This document shows positions 20,720 through 33,680 of a DNA stretch of 64,000 nucleotides, in pieces. Below the pieces are notes generated by a model that was not told where the DNA came from, searched no databases, and saw nothing but the letters and a program-made list of their open reading frames with translations. A program made the translations under genes and the position numbers. How positions within the stretch are numbered: position 1 is the stretch's first letter; every line of letters starts with the position of its first letter. Source of the DNA: Aptenodytes patagonicus (Eukaryota > Chordata > Aves > Sphenisciformes > Spheniscidae); assembly GCF_965638725.1 (NCBI RefSeq), contig NW_027472018.1:186001-250000 (forward strand). The letters run 5' to 3'.

Positions 20720-21311
20720 TGTGCTGGTTTTGGCTGGGATAGAGTTAAATTTCTTTATAGTAGCCTAGTATGGGGCTATGTTTTGGATTTGTGCTGGAAA
20801 CAGTGTTGATAATACAGGGATGTTTTCGTTATTGCTGAGCAGTGCTTACACAGAGTCAAGGCCTTTTCTGTTTCCCACACCGCCCCACCAGCGAGTAGGC
20901 TGGGGGTGCACAAGAAGTTGGGAGGGGACACAGCTGGGACAGCTGACCCCAACTGACCCAAGGGATATTCCATACAATATGACATCATGCTCAGCAATAA
21001 ACTAGGGGGAAGAAGAAGGAAGGGGGGGACATTCGGAGTGATGGTGTTTGTCTTCCCAAGTCACCGTTATGTGTGATGGAGCCCTGCTTTCCTGGAGATG
21101 GCTGAACAACTGCCTGCCGATGGGAAGGAGTGAATGAATTCCTTGTTTTGCTTTGCTTGCTTGCGTGGCTTTTGCTTTACCTATTAAACTTTATCTCAAC
21201 CCACGAGTTTTCTCACTTTTACTCTTCTGGTTCTCTCCCCCATCCCGCTGGAGGGGGAATGAGTGAGCGGCTGTGTGGTGCTTAGTTGCCGGCTGGGGTT
21301 AAACCATGACA
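20720..21311 (+). mobile_element. Solo LTR 2 of the same retroviral family, 5-bp duplication ACTTG
   Basis: The 592-bp element begins tgtgctggttttggctgg and ends taaaccatgaca, with a perfect ACTTG repeat on both sides (20715-20719 and 21312-21316). It is longer than LTR 1 and LTR 3 and carries extra sequence around 21006-21180. The place of the TATAAA box reads CAATAAAC here, so the promoter is probably weakened. It lies between two CR1 fragments. Confidence 0.9.
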
Positions 21312-21805
21312 ACTTGCATGAAGGAATAAACATTAGGCTTATTTAATCTGCAGAAGACACTGTGCTGGTTGGGGTTGTGGCCCCAGCTGCAGCTAAGGCC
21401 AGCGGGACAAATACCAATTTCTCCCCTAGAACCAGCGGAGCCCAGCTGCAAAAGCCTTAGTAGGGCCTGACCTGCCAGAGATGGTGCAAGCTGAGATGTG
21501 CAGGAACAAACATGCCACACACTGCCCATGACCAGCCACATGCTGCACAGAAAAGGCACAGCTGTCATGGCATGTACAGATCAGAGTCCGGTTTGTAAAG
21601 AAGTGCTACATTGGTCTTCTCTTCCGGAGATGCAGTGACCACAGTGTAGTAGGCGGGCTGTGGCGGGAGCAGAGGACATCAAGAATGGTAAGAAGACAAG
21701 GAAATGATCAACAAAAAGAGCCTCAAGGACCTGGAGCTGTATATTCTGAAGAAGAGAAAACTGAGTGGTGACAAAATAACAGTATCTAAACATGGAAAAA
21801 GTACC

Positions 21806-22222
21806 TGAGCATCTGTCCTATGAGGAAAGGCTGAGAGAGCTGGGACTGTTCAGCCTGGAGAAGAAAAGGCTCAGGGGGATCTCATCAGCATATATAAATA
21901 CCTGAAGGGAGGGTGCAAAGAAGATGGAGCCAGGCTGTTTTCAGTGGTGCCCAGTGACAGGACCAGAGGTAATGCACAGAAACTGAAACACAGAAGGCTC
22001 CATCTGAACATAAGCAAACACGTTTTCACTGAGGAAGACTGAGCATTAGCAGATGTTACCCAGAGAGTTTGTTGAATCTCCCTCCTTGGAGATATTCAAA
22101 AGCTGTCTGGACATGGTCCTGGGCAACTGGCTGTAGATGACCCTGCTTGAGCAGGGGGGTTGGACAAGATGACCTCCAGAGGTCCTTTCCAGCCTCCACC
22201 AGTCTGTAATTCTGTGGTGCTG
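21806..22222 (+). mobile_element. CR1 LINE 3' fragment, older
   Basis: It starts with 'tatgaggaaaggctgagaga' and passes the GLFSLEKKR-coding stretch and the 'ttggacaagatgacctccag' 3' UTR text. The terminal repeat is degenerate (aattctgtgg). Several small indels break the frame. Confidence 0.88.
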
Positions 22223-22603
22223 TGACTGAATGAAGAGAGCTCTCTTCATAATGCAGGACGCAGGACACAGGACTAGCAGGACTGTTCTTATACACTGAGT
22301 CCATGCTAGATGATGGTGGTGTAGAAATTAGGGCCACTGCATCTTGTGATGAGCCAGTACAATATTGCCAGCTGAAGACAGGCATATCAGCATTATTCAT
22401 GTACCAGCCTGTATTGTGGATTGTGTTGCATAACCCATTTTGCTCTGAATCCTGCATCCTGCACTTTGAGAACATCACCATTTCTTATAGGCTCTTTGCT
22501 TCTGTCAGATAGCCATAGAATCATAGAATCATAGAATCATTAAGGTTGGAAGAGACCTCTAAGATCATCGAGTCCAACTGTCAACCCAACACCACCATGC
22601 CCA

Positions 22604-25460
22604 CTAAACCATGTCCCTAAGCGCCTCATCTACACGTCTTTTAAATACCTCCAGGGATGGGGACTCAACCACTTCCCTGGGCAGCCTCTTCCAACATTTA
22701 ACGATTCTTTCAGTGAAGAAATTTTTCCTCACGTCCAATCTAAACCTCCCCTGGCGCAACTTGAGGCCGTTTCCTCTCGTCCTGTCGCTAGTTACTTGGG
22801 AGAAGAGACCAACACCCACCTCGCTACAACCTCCTTTCAGGTAGTTGTAGAGCGCGATGAGGTCTCCCCTCAGCCTCCTTTTCTGCAGGCTGAACAACCC
22901 CAGTTCCCTCAGCCGCTCCTCATCACACTTGTTCTCCAGACCCCTCACCAGCCTCGTTGCCCTTCTCTGGACACGCTCCAGCACCTCAACGTCCTTCTTG
23001 TAGTGAGGGGCCCAAAACCGAACACAGTATTTGAGGTGCGGCCTCACCAGGGCCGAGTACAGGGGCACGATCACTTCCCTACTCCTGCTGGCCACACTAG
23101 TTCTGATACAGGCCAGGATGCCATTGGCCTTCTTGGCTGCCTGGGCACACTGCCGGCTCATGTTCAGCCGGCTGTCAACCAGCACCCCCAGGTCCTTTTC
23201 CGACAGGCAGCTTTCCAGCCACTCTTCCCCAAGCCTGTAGCGCTGCATGGGGTTGTTGTGGCCAAAGTGCAGGACCCGACACTTGGCCTTGTTGAACCTC
23301 ATACAATTGGTCTGGGCCCATCGATCCAGCCTGTCCAGGTCCCTCTGCAGAGCCTTCCTACCCTCGAGCAGATCAACACTCCCACCCAACTTGGTGTCGT
23401 CTGCAAACTGACTGAGGGTGCACTCGATCCCCTCATCCAGATCATTGATAAAGATATTGAACAAGACCGGCCCCAAAACTGAGCCCTGGGGAACACCGCT
23501 CGTGACCGGCTGCCAACTGGATGTAACTCCATTCACCACAACTCTCTGGGCCCGGCTGTCCAGCCAGTTTTTGACCCAGCGCAGAGTACACCTGTCTAAG
23601 CCGTGAGCCGCCAGCTTCTCGAGGAGAATGCTGTGGGAGACGGTGTCAAAGGCCTTGCTGAAGTCCAGGTAGACCACATCCACAGCCTTTCCCTCATCCA
23701 CTAGGCGGGTCACCTGGTCATAGAAGGAGATCAGGTTGGTCAAGCAGGACCTGCCTCTCATGAACCCATGCTGGCTGGGCCTGATCCCCTGGTTGTCCCG
23801 CTCATGCCTTGTGAGCGCCCTCAAGATGAACCGCTCCATAATCTTCCCCGGCACCGAGGTCAGGCTGACAGGCCTGTAGTTCCCCGGATCCTCCTTCCGG
23901 CCCTTCTTGTGGATGGGCGTCACACTGGCAAGCCTCCAGTCGTCCGGGACCTCCCCCGTTAACCAGGACTGCTGATAAATGATGGAGAGCGGCTTGGCGA
24001 GCTCCTCCGCCAGCTCTCTCAGCACCCTCGAGTGGATCCCATCCGGCCCCTAGACTTGTGAGCATCCAGGTGGCGTAGCAGGTCGTTAACTGCTTCCTCT
24101 TGGATTATGGGGGGTTCATCCTGCTCGCCATCCCTGTCTTCCAGCTCAGGGGGCCGAGTACCCTGAGGATAACTGGTCTGCCTGTTAAAGACTGAGGCAA
24201 AGAAGGCATTGAGTACCTCAGCCTTTTCCTCATCCTCGGTGACAATGTTCCCCCCCACATCCAATAAGGGATGGAGATTCTCCCTGGCTCTCTTCTTGTC
24301 GTTAATATATTTGTAAAAACTTTTTTTGTTGTCTTTAATGACAGCGGCCAGATTGTGTTCTAGCTGGGCTTTTGCCTTTCTCATTTCTTCTCTGCACGAC
24401 CTAACGAGATCCCTGTACTCTTCTTGAGTCGCCTGCCCCTTCTTCCACAAGCGGTAAACTCTCCTTTTTTTCCTGAGTCCCAGCAAGAGCTCCCCATTCA
24501 GCCAGGCTGGTTGTCTTCCCCGCCCATTCTTCTTACGGCGTACAGGGACAGCCTGCTCCTGCGCCTTTAAGACTTCCTTCTTGAAGAACGTCCAGCCTTC
24601 CTGGACCCCTTTGCCCTTCAGGACCGTCTCCCAAGGGACTCTCTCAACCAGCGTCCTGAACAGGCCAAAGTCTGCCCTCCGGAAGTCCATGGTTGCGGTT
24701 TTGCTGCCCCCCCTCCTTACTTCACCAAGAATCGAGAATTCCACCATTTCATAGTCGCTAAGCCCAAGACAGCCTCCGACCACCACATCTCCCACCAGTC
24801 CTTCTCTGTTTGTAAACAGCAGGTCGAGCGAGGCACCTCCCCTGGTAGGCTCACTTACCAGCTGCGTCAGGAAGTTGTCTTCCACACACTCCAGGAACTC
24901 CTAGACTGCTTCCTCTCTGCCGTGTTGTATTTCCAGCAGACATCTGGGAAGTTGAAGTCCCCCACGAGAACAAGGGCTAGCGATTGAGAGACTTCTGCCA
25001 GCCGCTTATAGAACGCTTCATCTGCCTCTTCATCCTGGTTGGGTGGTCTATAACAGACTCCCAGCAGGATATCTGCCTCGTTGGCCTTCCCCCTCATCCT
25101 TACCCATAGACACTCAACCGTACCATCATCACAATCGTTGAGCTCTAGACAATCGAAACACTTCCTAACATACAGGGCTACCCCACCGCCTCTCCTTCCT
25201 CGCCTGTCCCTTTTGAAGAGTCTATAGCCATCCATTGCAGCACTCCAATAATGAGAGTCACCCCACCATGTTTCTGTGATGGCGATTAAGTCATATCTCT
25301 CCCGCTGCACAGTGGCTTCCAGCTCCTCCTGTTTGCCGCCCATGCTGCGTGCATTGGTGTAGATGCACTTGAGCTGGGCTATCGATTTCACCCCCGGCAT
25401 CGGCACGCCACCCCTAGGCTCATCTCTAGTGAGCCTGGTTTTATCCCCTTCCCCCTTCAA
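22604..25460 (-). pseudogene. CR1 ORF2 (endonuclease and reverse transcriptase), two frameshifts
   Basis: Three open pieces follow each other in different frames: 25460 to about 24898 (apurinic-type endonuclease; YTNARSMGGK, ITETWW, LVGDFNFPD), about 24896 to 24051 (endonuclease end and linker), and about 24050 to 22604 (reverse transcriptase; [29 protein letters not shown], and the C-terminal region). Each break matches loss of a single base relative to the usual CR1 reading. All RT catalytic motifs are intact, but the polyprotein cannot be made as one chain. An ATG-less start (TTG at 25460) follows the ORF1 stop by two bases. Confidence 0.88.
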
Positions 25461-25462
25461 AC

Positions 25463-26740
25463 CTAGTTTAAAGCCGTCTCAGTGAGCCCTGCCAATTCAT
25501 GAGCCATGATCCTTTTCCCCCTGTGAGACAGCTGAACTCCATCTGTCACCAGCAGGCCCGGTGCCGTGTAAACCTCCCCGTGATCAAAAAAACCAAAATT
25601 CCTCCGATGGCACCAGCCCCTGAGGCACGTGTTGATCAGGTGTGTTTTCCTGTTCCTTTCAGTATTCCCTGCCACTGTAGGGATTGAGGAAAACACTACC
25701 TGTGCTCCTGACCCTTCAACCAGTCGCCCCAGTGCCCTGAAGTCCCTTTTGATCGCTGCAGGACTTCTCTCTGCAACCTCATCACTGCCAGCCTGTATAA
25801 CCAACAGCGGGTAGTAATCGGAAGACCGTACCAAACCAGGGAGCTTCCTCGGAATGTCTCTGACCCGGGCCCCAGGGAGGCAGCAGACTTCCCTGTGGGA
25901 CGGGTCCGGTCGGCATATTGGGCCCTCTGTTCCCCTCGGAAGGGAATCACCTATGACAATTACCCTCCTTTTTTTCTTAGCAGCGGCAGTCATAATGTGT
26001 GGGGCTGACTGCCTCACCCTAGGCGACCCCCTGGATGGACCTTCGGCTACATCCTCATTTGCCTGGCCCTCAAGTTCCAGGGCCCCATATCTGTTGTGTA
26101 AAGGCAACCGGGAAGGTGAGGGAGGCCGGGTGGGGGTTCGCCTGGCACCCCGAGCAGGGACCTGTTTCCATTCCCCCCCGTCGCTTAGGTCCCCTCTTTC
26201 TACCTGGTGGCAAGAAGGCAGGGGATCCTCTGCTTCTCGCGGAGCCTCCATCTGCTGCCTTTGCCTCAGGGATGGTACGGTGCGGCTCCACCAATCTATC
26301 TCCCTCTCACACTCCCGGATACTCCTCAACCTTTCCACCTCCTCCTTCAGCTCTGCCACCAGGCCGAGCAGATCATCCACCTGGTCACACCACACACAGG
26401 AGGTGTCTCTGCTGCTCTCCGGTACAAGTGACAGGCTCAGGCACTCCCTGCAGCCAGAGACCTGGACAGCTGTATGCTTGCGTGAGGGCTCTGTCTGGGT
26501 CGCCACATTCCTTCTGGCGACGGCTTTTGGCCGAGTGGAAACCATAGCTGGTCCTCTCCTGGGAAGGCGACGACTACTAGTTGAGTTGGCCTCTAGAGCC
26601 AGGAGGGGGGCTGCACCCTGCCCACTTGCCTTCCCTGCATGCCCTGCCTGCGCGAACTGCCGCGCAAACTGCCACACCACACCCTTCTGACGCGCCACGT
26701 CCTGTTTGCCCGCCCTGTTTGCCACGCTCCGGGTCGCCAT
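25463..26740 (-). CDS. CR1 ORF1 protein (coiled coil plus esterase-like domain)
   Basis: From the ATG at 26740 (MATRSVANRAGK) the frame is open for about 425 codons to a TAG at 25463-25465. A cysteine cluster (CRECLSL...CVWCDQ) is followed by a coiled coil (LVAELKEEVERLRS) and a C-terminal SGNH/esterase-like domain starting VIVIGDSLPRGTEG, with its GDS serine motif and a distal DGVQLSHRG. This domain order is typical of CR1 ORF1, which binds RNA and assists retrotransposition. Further upstream Met codons (to 26815) are probably host sequence. The gene belongs to the LINE, not to the host. Confidence 0.8.
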   Translation of the reverse strand: MATRSVANRAGKQDVARQKGVVWQFARQFAQAGHAGKASGQGAAPLLALEANSTSSRRLPRRGPAMVSTRPKAVARRNVATQTEPSRKHTAVQVSGCRECLSLSLVPESSRDTSCVWCDQVDDLLGLVAELKEEVERLRSIRECEREIDWWSRTVPSLRQRQQMEAPREAEDPLPSCHQVERGDLSDGGEWKQVPARGARRTPTRPPSPSRLPLHNRYGALELEGQANEDVAEGPSRGSPRVRQSAPHIMTAAAKKKRRVIVIGDSLPRGTEGPICRPDPSHREVCCLPGARVRDIPRKLPGLVRSSDYYPLLVIQAGSDEVAERSPAAIKRDFRALGRLVEGSGAQVVFSSIPTVAGNTERNRKTHLINTCLRGWCHRRNFGFFDHGEVYTAPGLLVTDGVQLSHRGKRIMAHELAGLTETALN

Positions 26741-26745
26741 GAAAC

Positions 26746-29700
26746 ACATGTTCATATAGTGACCTGCAGATGACGGATGTCGTCTGAATGAAAGCATCCA
26801 GAGTGCCATGCTCACATAACTGCTGGGGCAGAGCAGTGCGCTTGGAGAGAGCTTCTCCTACACTAAAAGCGCAAGAGGTATCAGGCCTGGTTCCTGGAAA
26901 AGACCATCTGCTCATCAGCCAGATACACCTATGTTGGCTGAAAGCAATGTGCACAACCCTAGCGCGTGGGTGCACCTGTCCTCTGGCATCGCTCCCTTGC
27001 AAAGCCTCCTTTGTAACCTCCAAAGGGCACATTATGCAGTGATACTCCTGTCCCCTTGCCCCTTCCTTGCAGCCAAGGGCTGACAATGTGCCAGGTAGGC
27101 CATCTTACAAACTGGGTCCCATCTTGCCTGCTGAGGACCCTGTACTGCCCTGAGCAGTTTTCTTTTCATGAAGCTGTTGACTTTCTGATGATGGTTTCCC
27201 TCTGGAGATCTCACACTTGCTTGGCTTGCTTTCTCTCTTTCTGTCCTTCTCTTTCTCTCTTCTCCCCTTTCTCTCTCTTTCTCTTTCTGTCTGATGCCAG
27301 TTATGCTTCCTGAACAGTGTCTCTGATCAGCATGGGGAACAGCCATGCTGCAGTTGAGGAGCTAGATGGAGTGGACATGTTGATGCTCCTAGGAGACCTT
27401 ATCCAGATAGGAACTGAAGACAGCTTTGCAGCCCAAGTGTGGGCATTGCTTTGGGAATGTTGCCAGGAATGCCCAGTCTTGGTCTGCTGTACAAACACAA
27501 ACCAAAAGAAACCAAGAGCTTTCAGCAGCACCTGGTGCCAGAATGGAAATGAGACGGCACCACAATGGTGCCAATATAAGCCAGCCCTGTACCTTAGGAG
27601 CCCAGTAAACTATCTGAAGTGTTTGGCTAATATCACTCTCCCAGAGCAGGATCAAAACCCAGGAGTGAAGGAGGTGTTAGCTCTCCTAAACAGAACAATC
27701 CTCAAAGAGATGTGTGAAAGGCTCCTACCTTATCCGGGAACAAAGAAATGAAAATGAGAGACACTTGCCAGGTGCAGACGAGTCGGGTAACAGTGCCATC
27801 TTCCAAGTTGAACTCTCATCTATATTGTGAGTGGGTTGAAGGGCTCAACCCAGCTTCCAGCTGAAGTGGTGCGGGCGACATGACATCAAGCTGGCCCCTC
27901 TGTACTTACTCTCTGCGTTGCTGCTCCTCAAGCAGGCTGGAGCAGGATAAGTAGGATAAGTGCAACATGTTACCTGGGATGTGTAATCACTGTAATCACT
28001 GCCAGCAGCTTGCCTGCAGATCCTACTACCTTGGCAATTTGCCTGCATCCCCATGCTCACGGCTCTGTGTCTGCTGAGCAGCCTGTGCCTGCAGGGCACG
28101 GGGTCTTGGGGATCTGCCAATGGGTCTGGGGGAGCAGCAACATTTGCTGCTGGGGCCATGTCTAGTACCAGGTTTAGGTGGTGAAGCTCCCAGCTCCCAG
28201 CACTGTGTCTTTGCCCCTGTCCCAGAGGAACCCAGTAGCAGACAGCCGCACTGCCCGCAGAATCTGCACAAATTCATCCTGGGTCCTGCCTTAGGTTGAG
28301 CTGCTCATGGACTTGCCTGGAAAAGGCCAGTGTGGCTGGCTTTCTCTGGGCTGGATAAGCTGGGGTCCATTGAGGATGACTCTGAGCTTATGCTGAAAGG
28401 CAGGGAGGGAGGCAAGGCGGCGTGCAAAGGATCCCAGGGAACTGATAGTCACAGGGGGTTGAGCTAGCTCTACCATGTCAGTGCTGTTGCTAATGTGCTC
28501 TAAGACCATTTTAAAGTGCTCTATGCAGAAAATCTGTCTGCCCAAGGTGTGGGTGCAGCATTGGGTGCAGGAGTCAGGAGAGATGCCAGGAAAGGTTGAG
28601 CTCCCCCAGGTATGGCTGTGCTCCACTCTGTGACAAGGTCTGGGGTATGCTGTGCTTCTTGCTTGACAGACCTGCTGGCTGGTGAGGGTGCTTCACACGT
28701 GCATTGCCTGTGGTTTCTGCCTCACCTGTGGGGCCTGGGGCTAAAGGGTAAGGGGAGATGGTACAGAGGTGCCTGCCTCAGCTGCTGTCATCCTGGCTGC
28801 TGAAACAGTTGGTGTCTTAGATGGCCTGTGTGCCCTTAGCAAGCCCAACAGCCTTCACTCACCAGCTCCCAGAAAGTATTCCTTCGCTAACACCATGCAG
28901 GAGCTGTGCTCTTGTCCTATGTGTGTGCCCAGTGGGCAAGTGGGAGCTGAGCCACTGTAGGTCCTGCCGAGAGGCCTTTGTGGCTGGGAAGAAAGCCTTT
29001 GCTTGTCAGTCTGGGAAAATGAGCAGTTTTCGGATCAGGAAGACCCAGCTTGGGGGCTGCTTCTAGGCACTCTGCTGGACCACAGAGATCACAGATCACA
29101 AGACAGGCCACTGTTACTGCTGGCCTTATGCAAGGCTTATCAAAAGACAGGTATATGGTGTTGCTCTAGAATGCTAGCTCTGCCCTTAAGTCCTAAGACG
29201 GATCACTGAGTTTTCCTCTCTTTAAGTTATAGTCTTTCCCTATTTTGGAAACCCTGGCTTGGGACAGGTCCTTGGAAGTAGTCTTTTTCTGCTCTGAGAT
29301 CTTGTCAGCAGCAAAACTATGCACCTGGGAATGCTCTTTCTACTATTAATGAGGATCCTGGATTCTTACTGCTCCAGCTATGGCTCTGCCAGGGCTAGTT
29401 CTAAAATACGTTCCGCAGGCATGAGAGGGTGTCTCCTCAGCTGCTGCAGGCAGGTTTTGCTGTAGGAAGCTGAAGACAGGATCACATGGGGCAACTCAAC
29501 AGTTGGGTAAAAGCCTGTGAGACTGTATTTGCAGAGGCCAGCTGGAACCACCCAGGTGCTCCTTGCATCCAGGTTGCTTGCTGGGGCAGGACTTGCGCAT
29601 TAGCTATTACCCACCAGGCTGTGTGTGCCCTCAGAGCCTGGTGGCTCAAGCCAGGTTTGTTTCATTTGGACCACTTCATGGGAATAGTCCAATAGTAAAG

Positions 29701-32700
29701 TATGTGCCTGATATCTGTTAACACAATATCACAGCCAGCGCATTCTCTAGACTTTCCCAACTTTGAGTAAATAATTTTGCAACATTACCATTGCTTTTAA
29801 TATGTTTAGTAGCTATATTGCAGGAATGCCTAGAGGCTGTGACTAGTTTTAGTCCTATTGTGCTAGATTCTGTGTAGGATTGTGAGTGGAGCAGGTGGAG
29901 GCATAAAGTTAAAGTTGCATAGCAGTTTCCATTAGAAAGACCTGCTTTCATTTGCCAGTCAGTTATTAAACTTTAACTGTTGCAGTTGTGGTTTTCCATG
30001 CTGTGTGCTTGTCTCAGACTGAACTTTTTCCGTTACAGCTACAGCAAAAATTAATCGGCCTCTACTTAGCCAACAGCCTGTGTACCAGGAATACGCTCTA
30101 GACTCCCCACCTTGGAGCAGCAGCTTACAGTGCAGGAAGGAGAGCTGGCTCGGATGTTTCTTCTTCTGCCCAGTAGCTAGGGATCAGCTTTTCCTAAATT
30201 ACCAGTCCCTGAGGATCCCATTTTGCATGTACCAAGCAAGGGCATTTTTAGAGGCTGATAGTTTTCTCCCAGGAAGCCTCTGCCTATGCTGAGCAGTTTG
30301 AAGTTATGCCAGATCCTCTGTGCTGACCAGACAGGTCATGTATCATCTTCAGCATAGACACTGTGTCCAGTGTCAAGTGTTGAGCAGGACACTTTCCAGT
30401 CTTGCCTACTGACTCCAGAAATGCAGGCAAACTGACTTTTCCATGCTCACATGTCTGCAGCAAGGAACAGAGAAGAAGAGGAGGAAGAAACTTCAGCAGT
30501 TCTAATGCAGAAAACAGACAAGAATAGGGGTGGGAAGCAGAGGCAGACTGAGGAAGGAGGGCCAGCTCAGGCAACGACAGGCTGGAAGAGGTGGGACAGG
30601 CAGGTCTGTAATTGCTTAAGGGCACTGCTTGCAGAAACTGGACTTGAAGTCAGTAATCGGGGCCCAGCCCGGTGAGACTCAGGGCCAAGTGCTGAGGCTG
30701 ATAAACACAGAACTGTGACCCAGCAACCCCCGAAACAGAAGGGAGAGAGCAGGTCTCCTCCTGAGACTCTTTTTTAGCTCAATGTCTGATAATGTATCCA
30801 GCAAGGTCCTGAGAGGTCTCTATCAACAGCTGAGAGTGCAATGAGACCAGGGGCTTTACAAATTGCACATGCAATTAATATTTCTCATGTACCTGGTGTG
30901 TTGGACGGTGTATATTCAGGCATGTTAAAGGAACATACCAGCTATTTGTGAGTGGGGGATGGAGCCCGATAAAATGGAATAGAGTGGCTCCCCGCAGAGA
31001 AGGTGTGTGGGGAGGGAGAAACACCCAGGGAGTGTACTGAACAGTGGAGGTCTGAGCCTCAAGTGGAAGCCATGGAAACTGCATTTCCACTAGACAGTGA
31101 GAAACTGTGGAAGATTAGATATAGGATACAGAAATTGGGAAAGCCCCTGGAGGTCTAAGGGGTAGTAGAGTTATCATGTGCAACCTGGACCCTCACCCTT
31201 CCAGTTTGGCTCACCCTGCAAGGATGGTGGATGTGGGAGCTCTCAATCTGTGTCTTGTTCAATGTACGCACTAGAGTACAATAGTACGATATTTGGTTTA
31301 TTTTGCTTGCAACCCTTTTTTTTTCCCAGTCCTTCAACCTTTTCTTCTCTGGATCTTTGCTTTACAATTTGGCAAATGAATTTCTACCTTACTTTACTGC
31401 AAAGTCTCATGAGACAAAGTAAACCAGAGCGGAGTAAGTTGTCAGGACCCTGAGTACATTCCCCTCCTCCTGGGGGTTAGGCTCTCCGGGGTCAGGGCCA
31501 ACTTAGATGATGCAGCTGTCTGTCCTTGGGGAACCTCAGCAAAAGCCTGCCCTTCTTTCGCTGAGGAGCTGCTTTTAAGCTCAGGCTCTCAGCCTTAGTC
31601 TCTGCCTGACCTAAGCTGGAGGTACACCTGATCTTGTACCTCCCTGATGCTTGCAATGATCCCAACCCGCTGATTTGACTTTCTGGCTTGGCCTTGGACC
31701 TGCCTCACCACTTGGAGAGTGGGACTTCCTGGGTGATCACTGGACTATTGGTGACCCTGGTTACTGTCACTAGATCTGCTCTGCTCACCTTCCTTGAGTC
31801 CTGTGGGACTGCACCCTTGTCAGTGAAGCCACTGCCATGCCTGCCTTGCTGCAAATCTTGCTTCCTGGCTTCCCTTCCCTATCGGAGCAGCCTGCCCTTG
31901 CTGTTCCTGGCATTGAACTGAGATTCAGTGTTTGAAGAGAGACAGGGGCTGCAGGTAATGCAAGGGTATGATCAGGTAAGCAGAACCTTAATCTTGGAGA
32001 CATACGTAGGGACTTGCAGGGTGCAAGCTATTGATTTGCAGAGGTCAGTATGAGAGCTTGTGTTACTAGCTTCAAGAAGGACCTGCTGCTTTGGGCACAG
32101 ACAGTTGTCCTTCCTTGTGGGAACTGCAGTTCATTCCCCAAGCTTTCTTGGTTTCCCCGCAAGGTCACTGAAGATAGCAGTTTCCTGTTGCTCTCAAACA
32201 TCTTGCTAATTTATATGAGGGTGTGAGGTGTGGGTTGAAGGTTACATATAAAAGGCTCATTGAACAACTCATCAAATTGCTATTGCTCAGGAGTTAGGGA
32301 GTTGCTTGTGTAGCCTTGATTTGGACCCTTTTGAGTACAGGTCTTGAGATCCAGTAACTTACACATGGCTATGCTTTCATTTTCTCCATGGTCTAATGTG
32401 CTTTGATAGCAGTGGAATGAACCCAAGCTGTGTGCATGAAGATGACTCCAACCTGAAGGTTCCTTTCCTACAGAGACATTTGGTGGATGAGACAGGAAAG
32501 CTAGGCCAAGGACAGATAGAACATGAATGCTAACCTGCAGACCTTGAGCGTGTCCCTTATCATGTCACAACTGATTCCTAAGGTGGGATTCATCCAAATG
32601 CTAGTCACTGCCAGTCTCCTTCCCAGCCTGAAATCTGGGCCCATCCTAGACTAGGGGCCAAATGGCCTATGGCCTACAAACACGCGCATCTCTTCCTCAG

Positions 32701-33680
32701 TGATCCAAGGGCCATTGGTTAGTGGGAGGTGATCATCAGAGTGGTGAGAGGGATCCCTCCTGCCGGGCCTCAGTTTTATGATTCAATATTTGAGTTTGGA
32801 TGATTATTTTAATATTGACTTCTCCACACGTCTGTTTCCCTGGCTGGGGGTAGGGCAGCTCTCGTCGCAGAGGGATATTTCCTTGAGACTGCAAGGATGT
32901 GCCATAAAGGCATAAAAGACGCGAAAGAAAGAGGAGGCTCTGTGCAGGCCCTTGGTACTGATGTCATAGCTGGACCCTGGGGATTCAGATTGTGCCTGTT
33001 TAGTGGAGGAAAGCTGCGTACCACAATGTCAGCCTGGTGGACCCATTTGGCCTCATTTACATGCTCCACACAGGATTCAAGTGTCCAGCTCCATGGCTGG
33101 ATTGTCATGTCCCACACAAAACACATGATTCAAAGCTGCAGCAAAGTGGTGCCCCAGACCTCCTTGGGGACAGAGTAGGAGAGGGTGGTGGTGGAGAAAT
33201 CCATGTATTCACATAGATATCGATGCTACCAGAGAGCCTGGGTAGCTAAGCAGCCAGAGATATTGCATCCCTGGTCAAAGGGTGAGTGCAGGCAGGAACA
33301 CGCAGAGGTCCTGAGAGGAAGACTATCCCTAGGTGAGAGCTGGAGGTCTGGCGTGTAGCTGTGACACTGAAAATGCAGTCAGAGTGAGTTTAGACATGAC
33401 TTCAGCTCTGGCATTTCTCAGCTTCTGAGTGCTTTACATGATAATCCTGATACTGATGCTCTTCTGAAGCAGGGCTTTAGTTTGCTCGATGTTCAGCATA
33501 TTACAGGCCTGGTGAGCATCTCCCTGTAGACAGGAGTACAACTTAAGTGCCGAGCTGGGGGGGGAGAAGTACTCCATTTTAGCATGGGGACTCCCCACAC
33601 GGGGCCAGGACGCGCTCGCCAGGACATGCAACACGGCAAGGCAGAGCTGTGGAGCTCTCACCGCAATTCAGGAGCATTCA
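26746..33680. other. Intergenic between the CR1 cluster and GBX1
   Basis: No exon of a known gene and no young repeat. A pyrimidine-rich tract (27225-27297) precedes an isolated 139-codon ORF (27332-27751). The remainder is unremarkable. Confidence 0.45.
27225..27297. repeat. Polypyrimidine (CT/CTTT) tract
   Basis: Over 70 bases almost entirely C and T, with TTTCTC units, ending in a cag. It is simple sequence that also looks like an extended splice-acceptor tract. Confidence 0.75.

Larger units (their letters stand above)
22514..26745 (-). mobile_element. Near-full-length CR1 LINE
   Basis: About 4.23 kb. The 3' end has three tandem 8-bp terminal repeats (catagaat units at 22514-22540). It carries ORF1 and ORF2; a full CR1 is about 4.5 kb, so only the 5' UTR seems missing. 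ORF1 is open. ORF2 is broken by two one-base deletions near 24896-24899 and 24050-24051. The small number of breaks indicates recent insertion. No target duplication was found, which is usual for CR1. The 5' boundary is approximate. Confidence 0.93.

Noticed and set aside
22611-23482. + strand open frames in the CR1 region
   Set aside because: Opposite strand of the reverse transcriptase gene.
25854-26690. 278-codon open frame on the + strand
   Set aside because: Antisense shadow of CR1 ORF1; no independent domain.
28821-29066. Cys-containing frame resembling a zinc finger (CRSCREAF)
   Set aside because: Cys/His spacing does not fit a known finger, there are no splice borders, and no repeat units.
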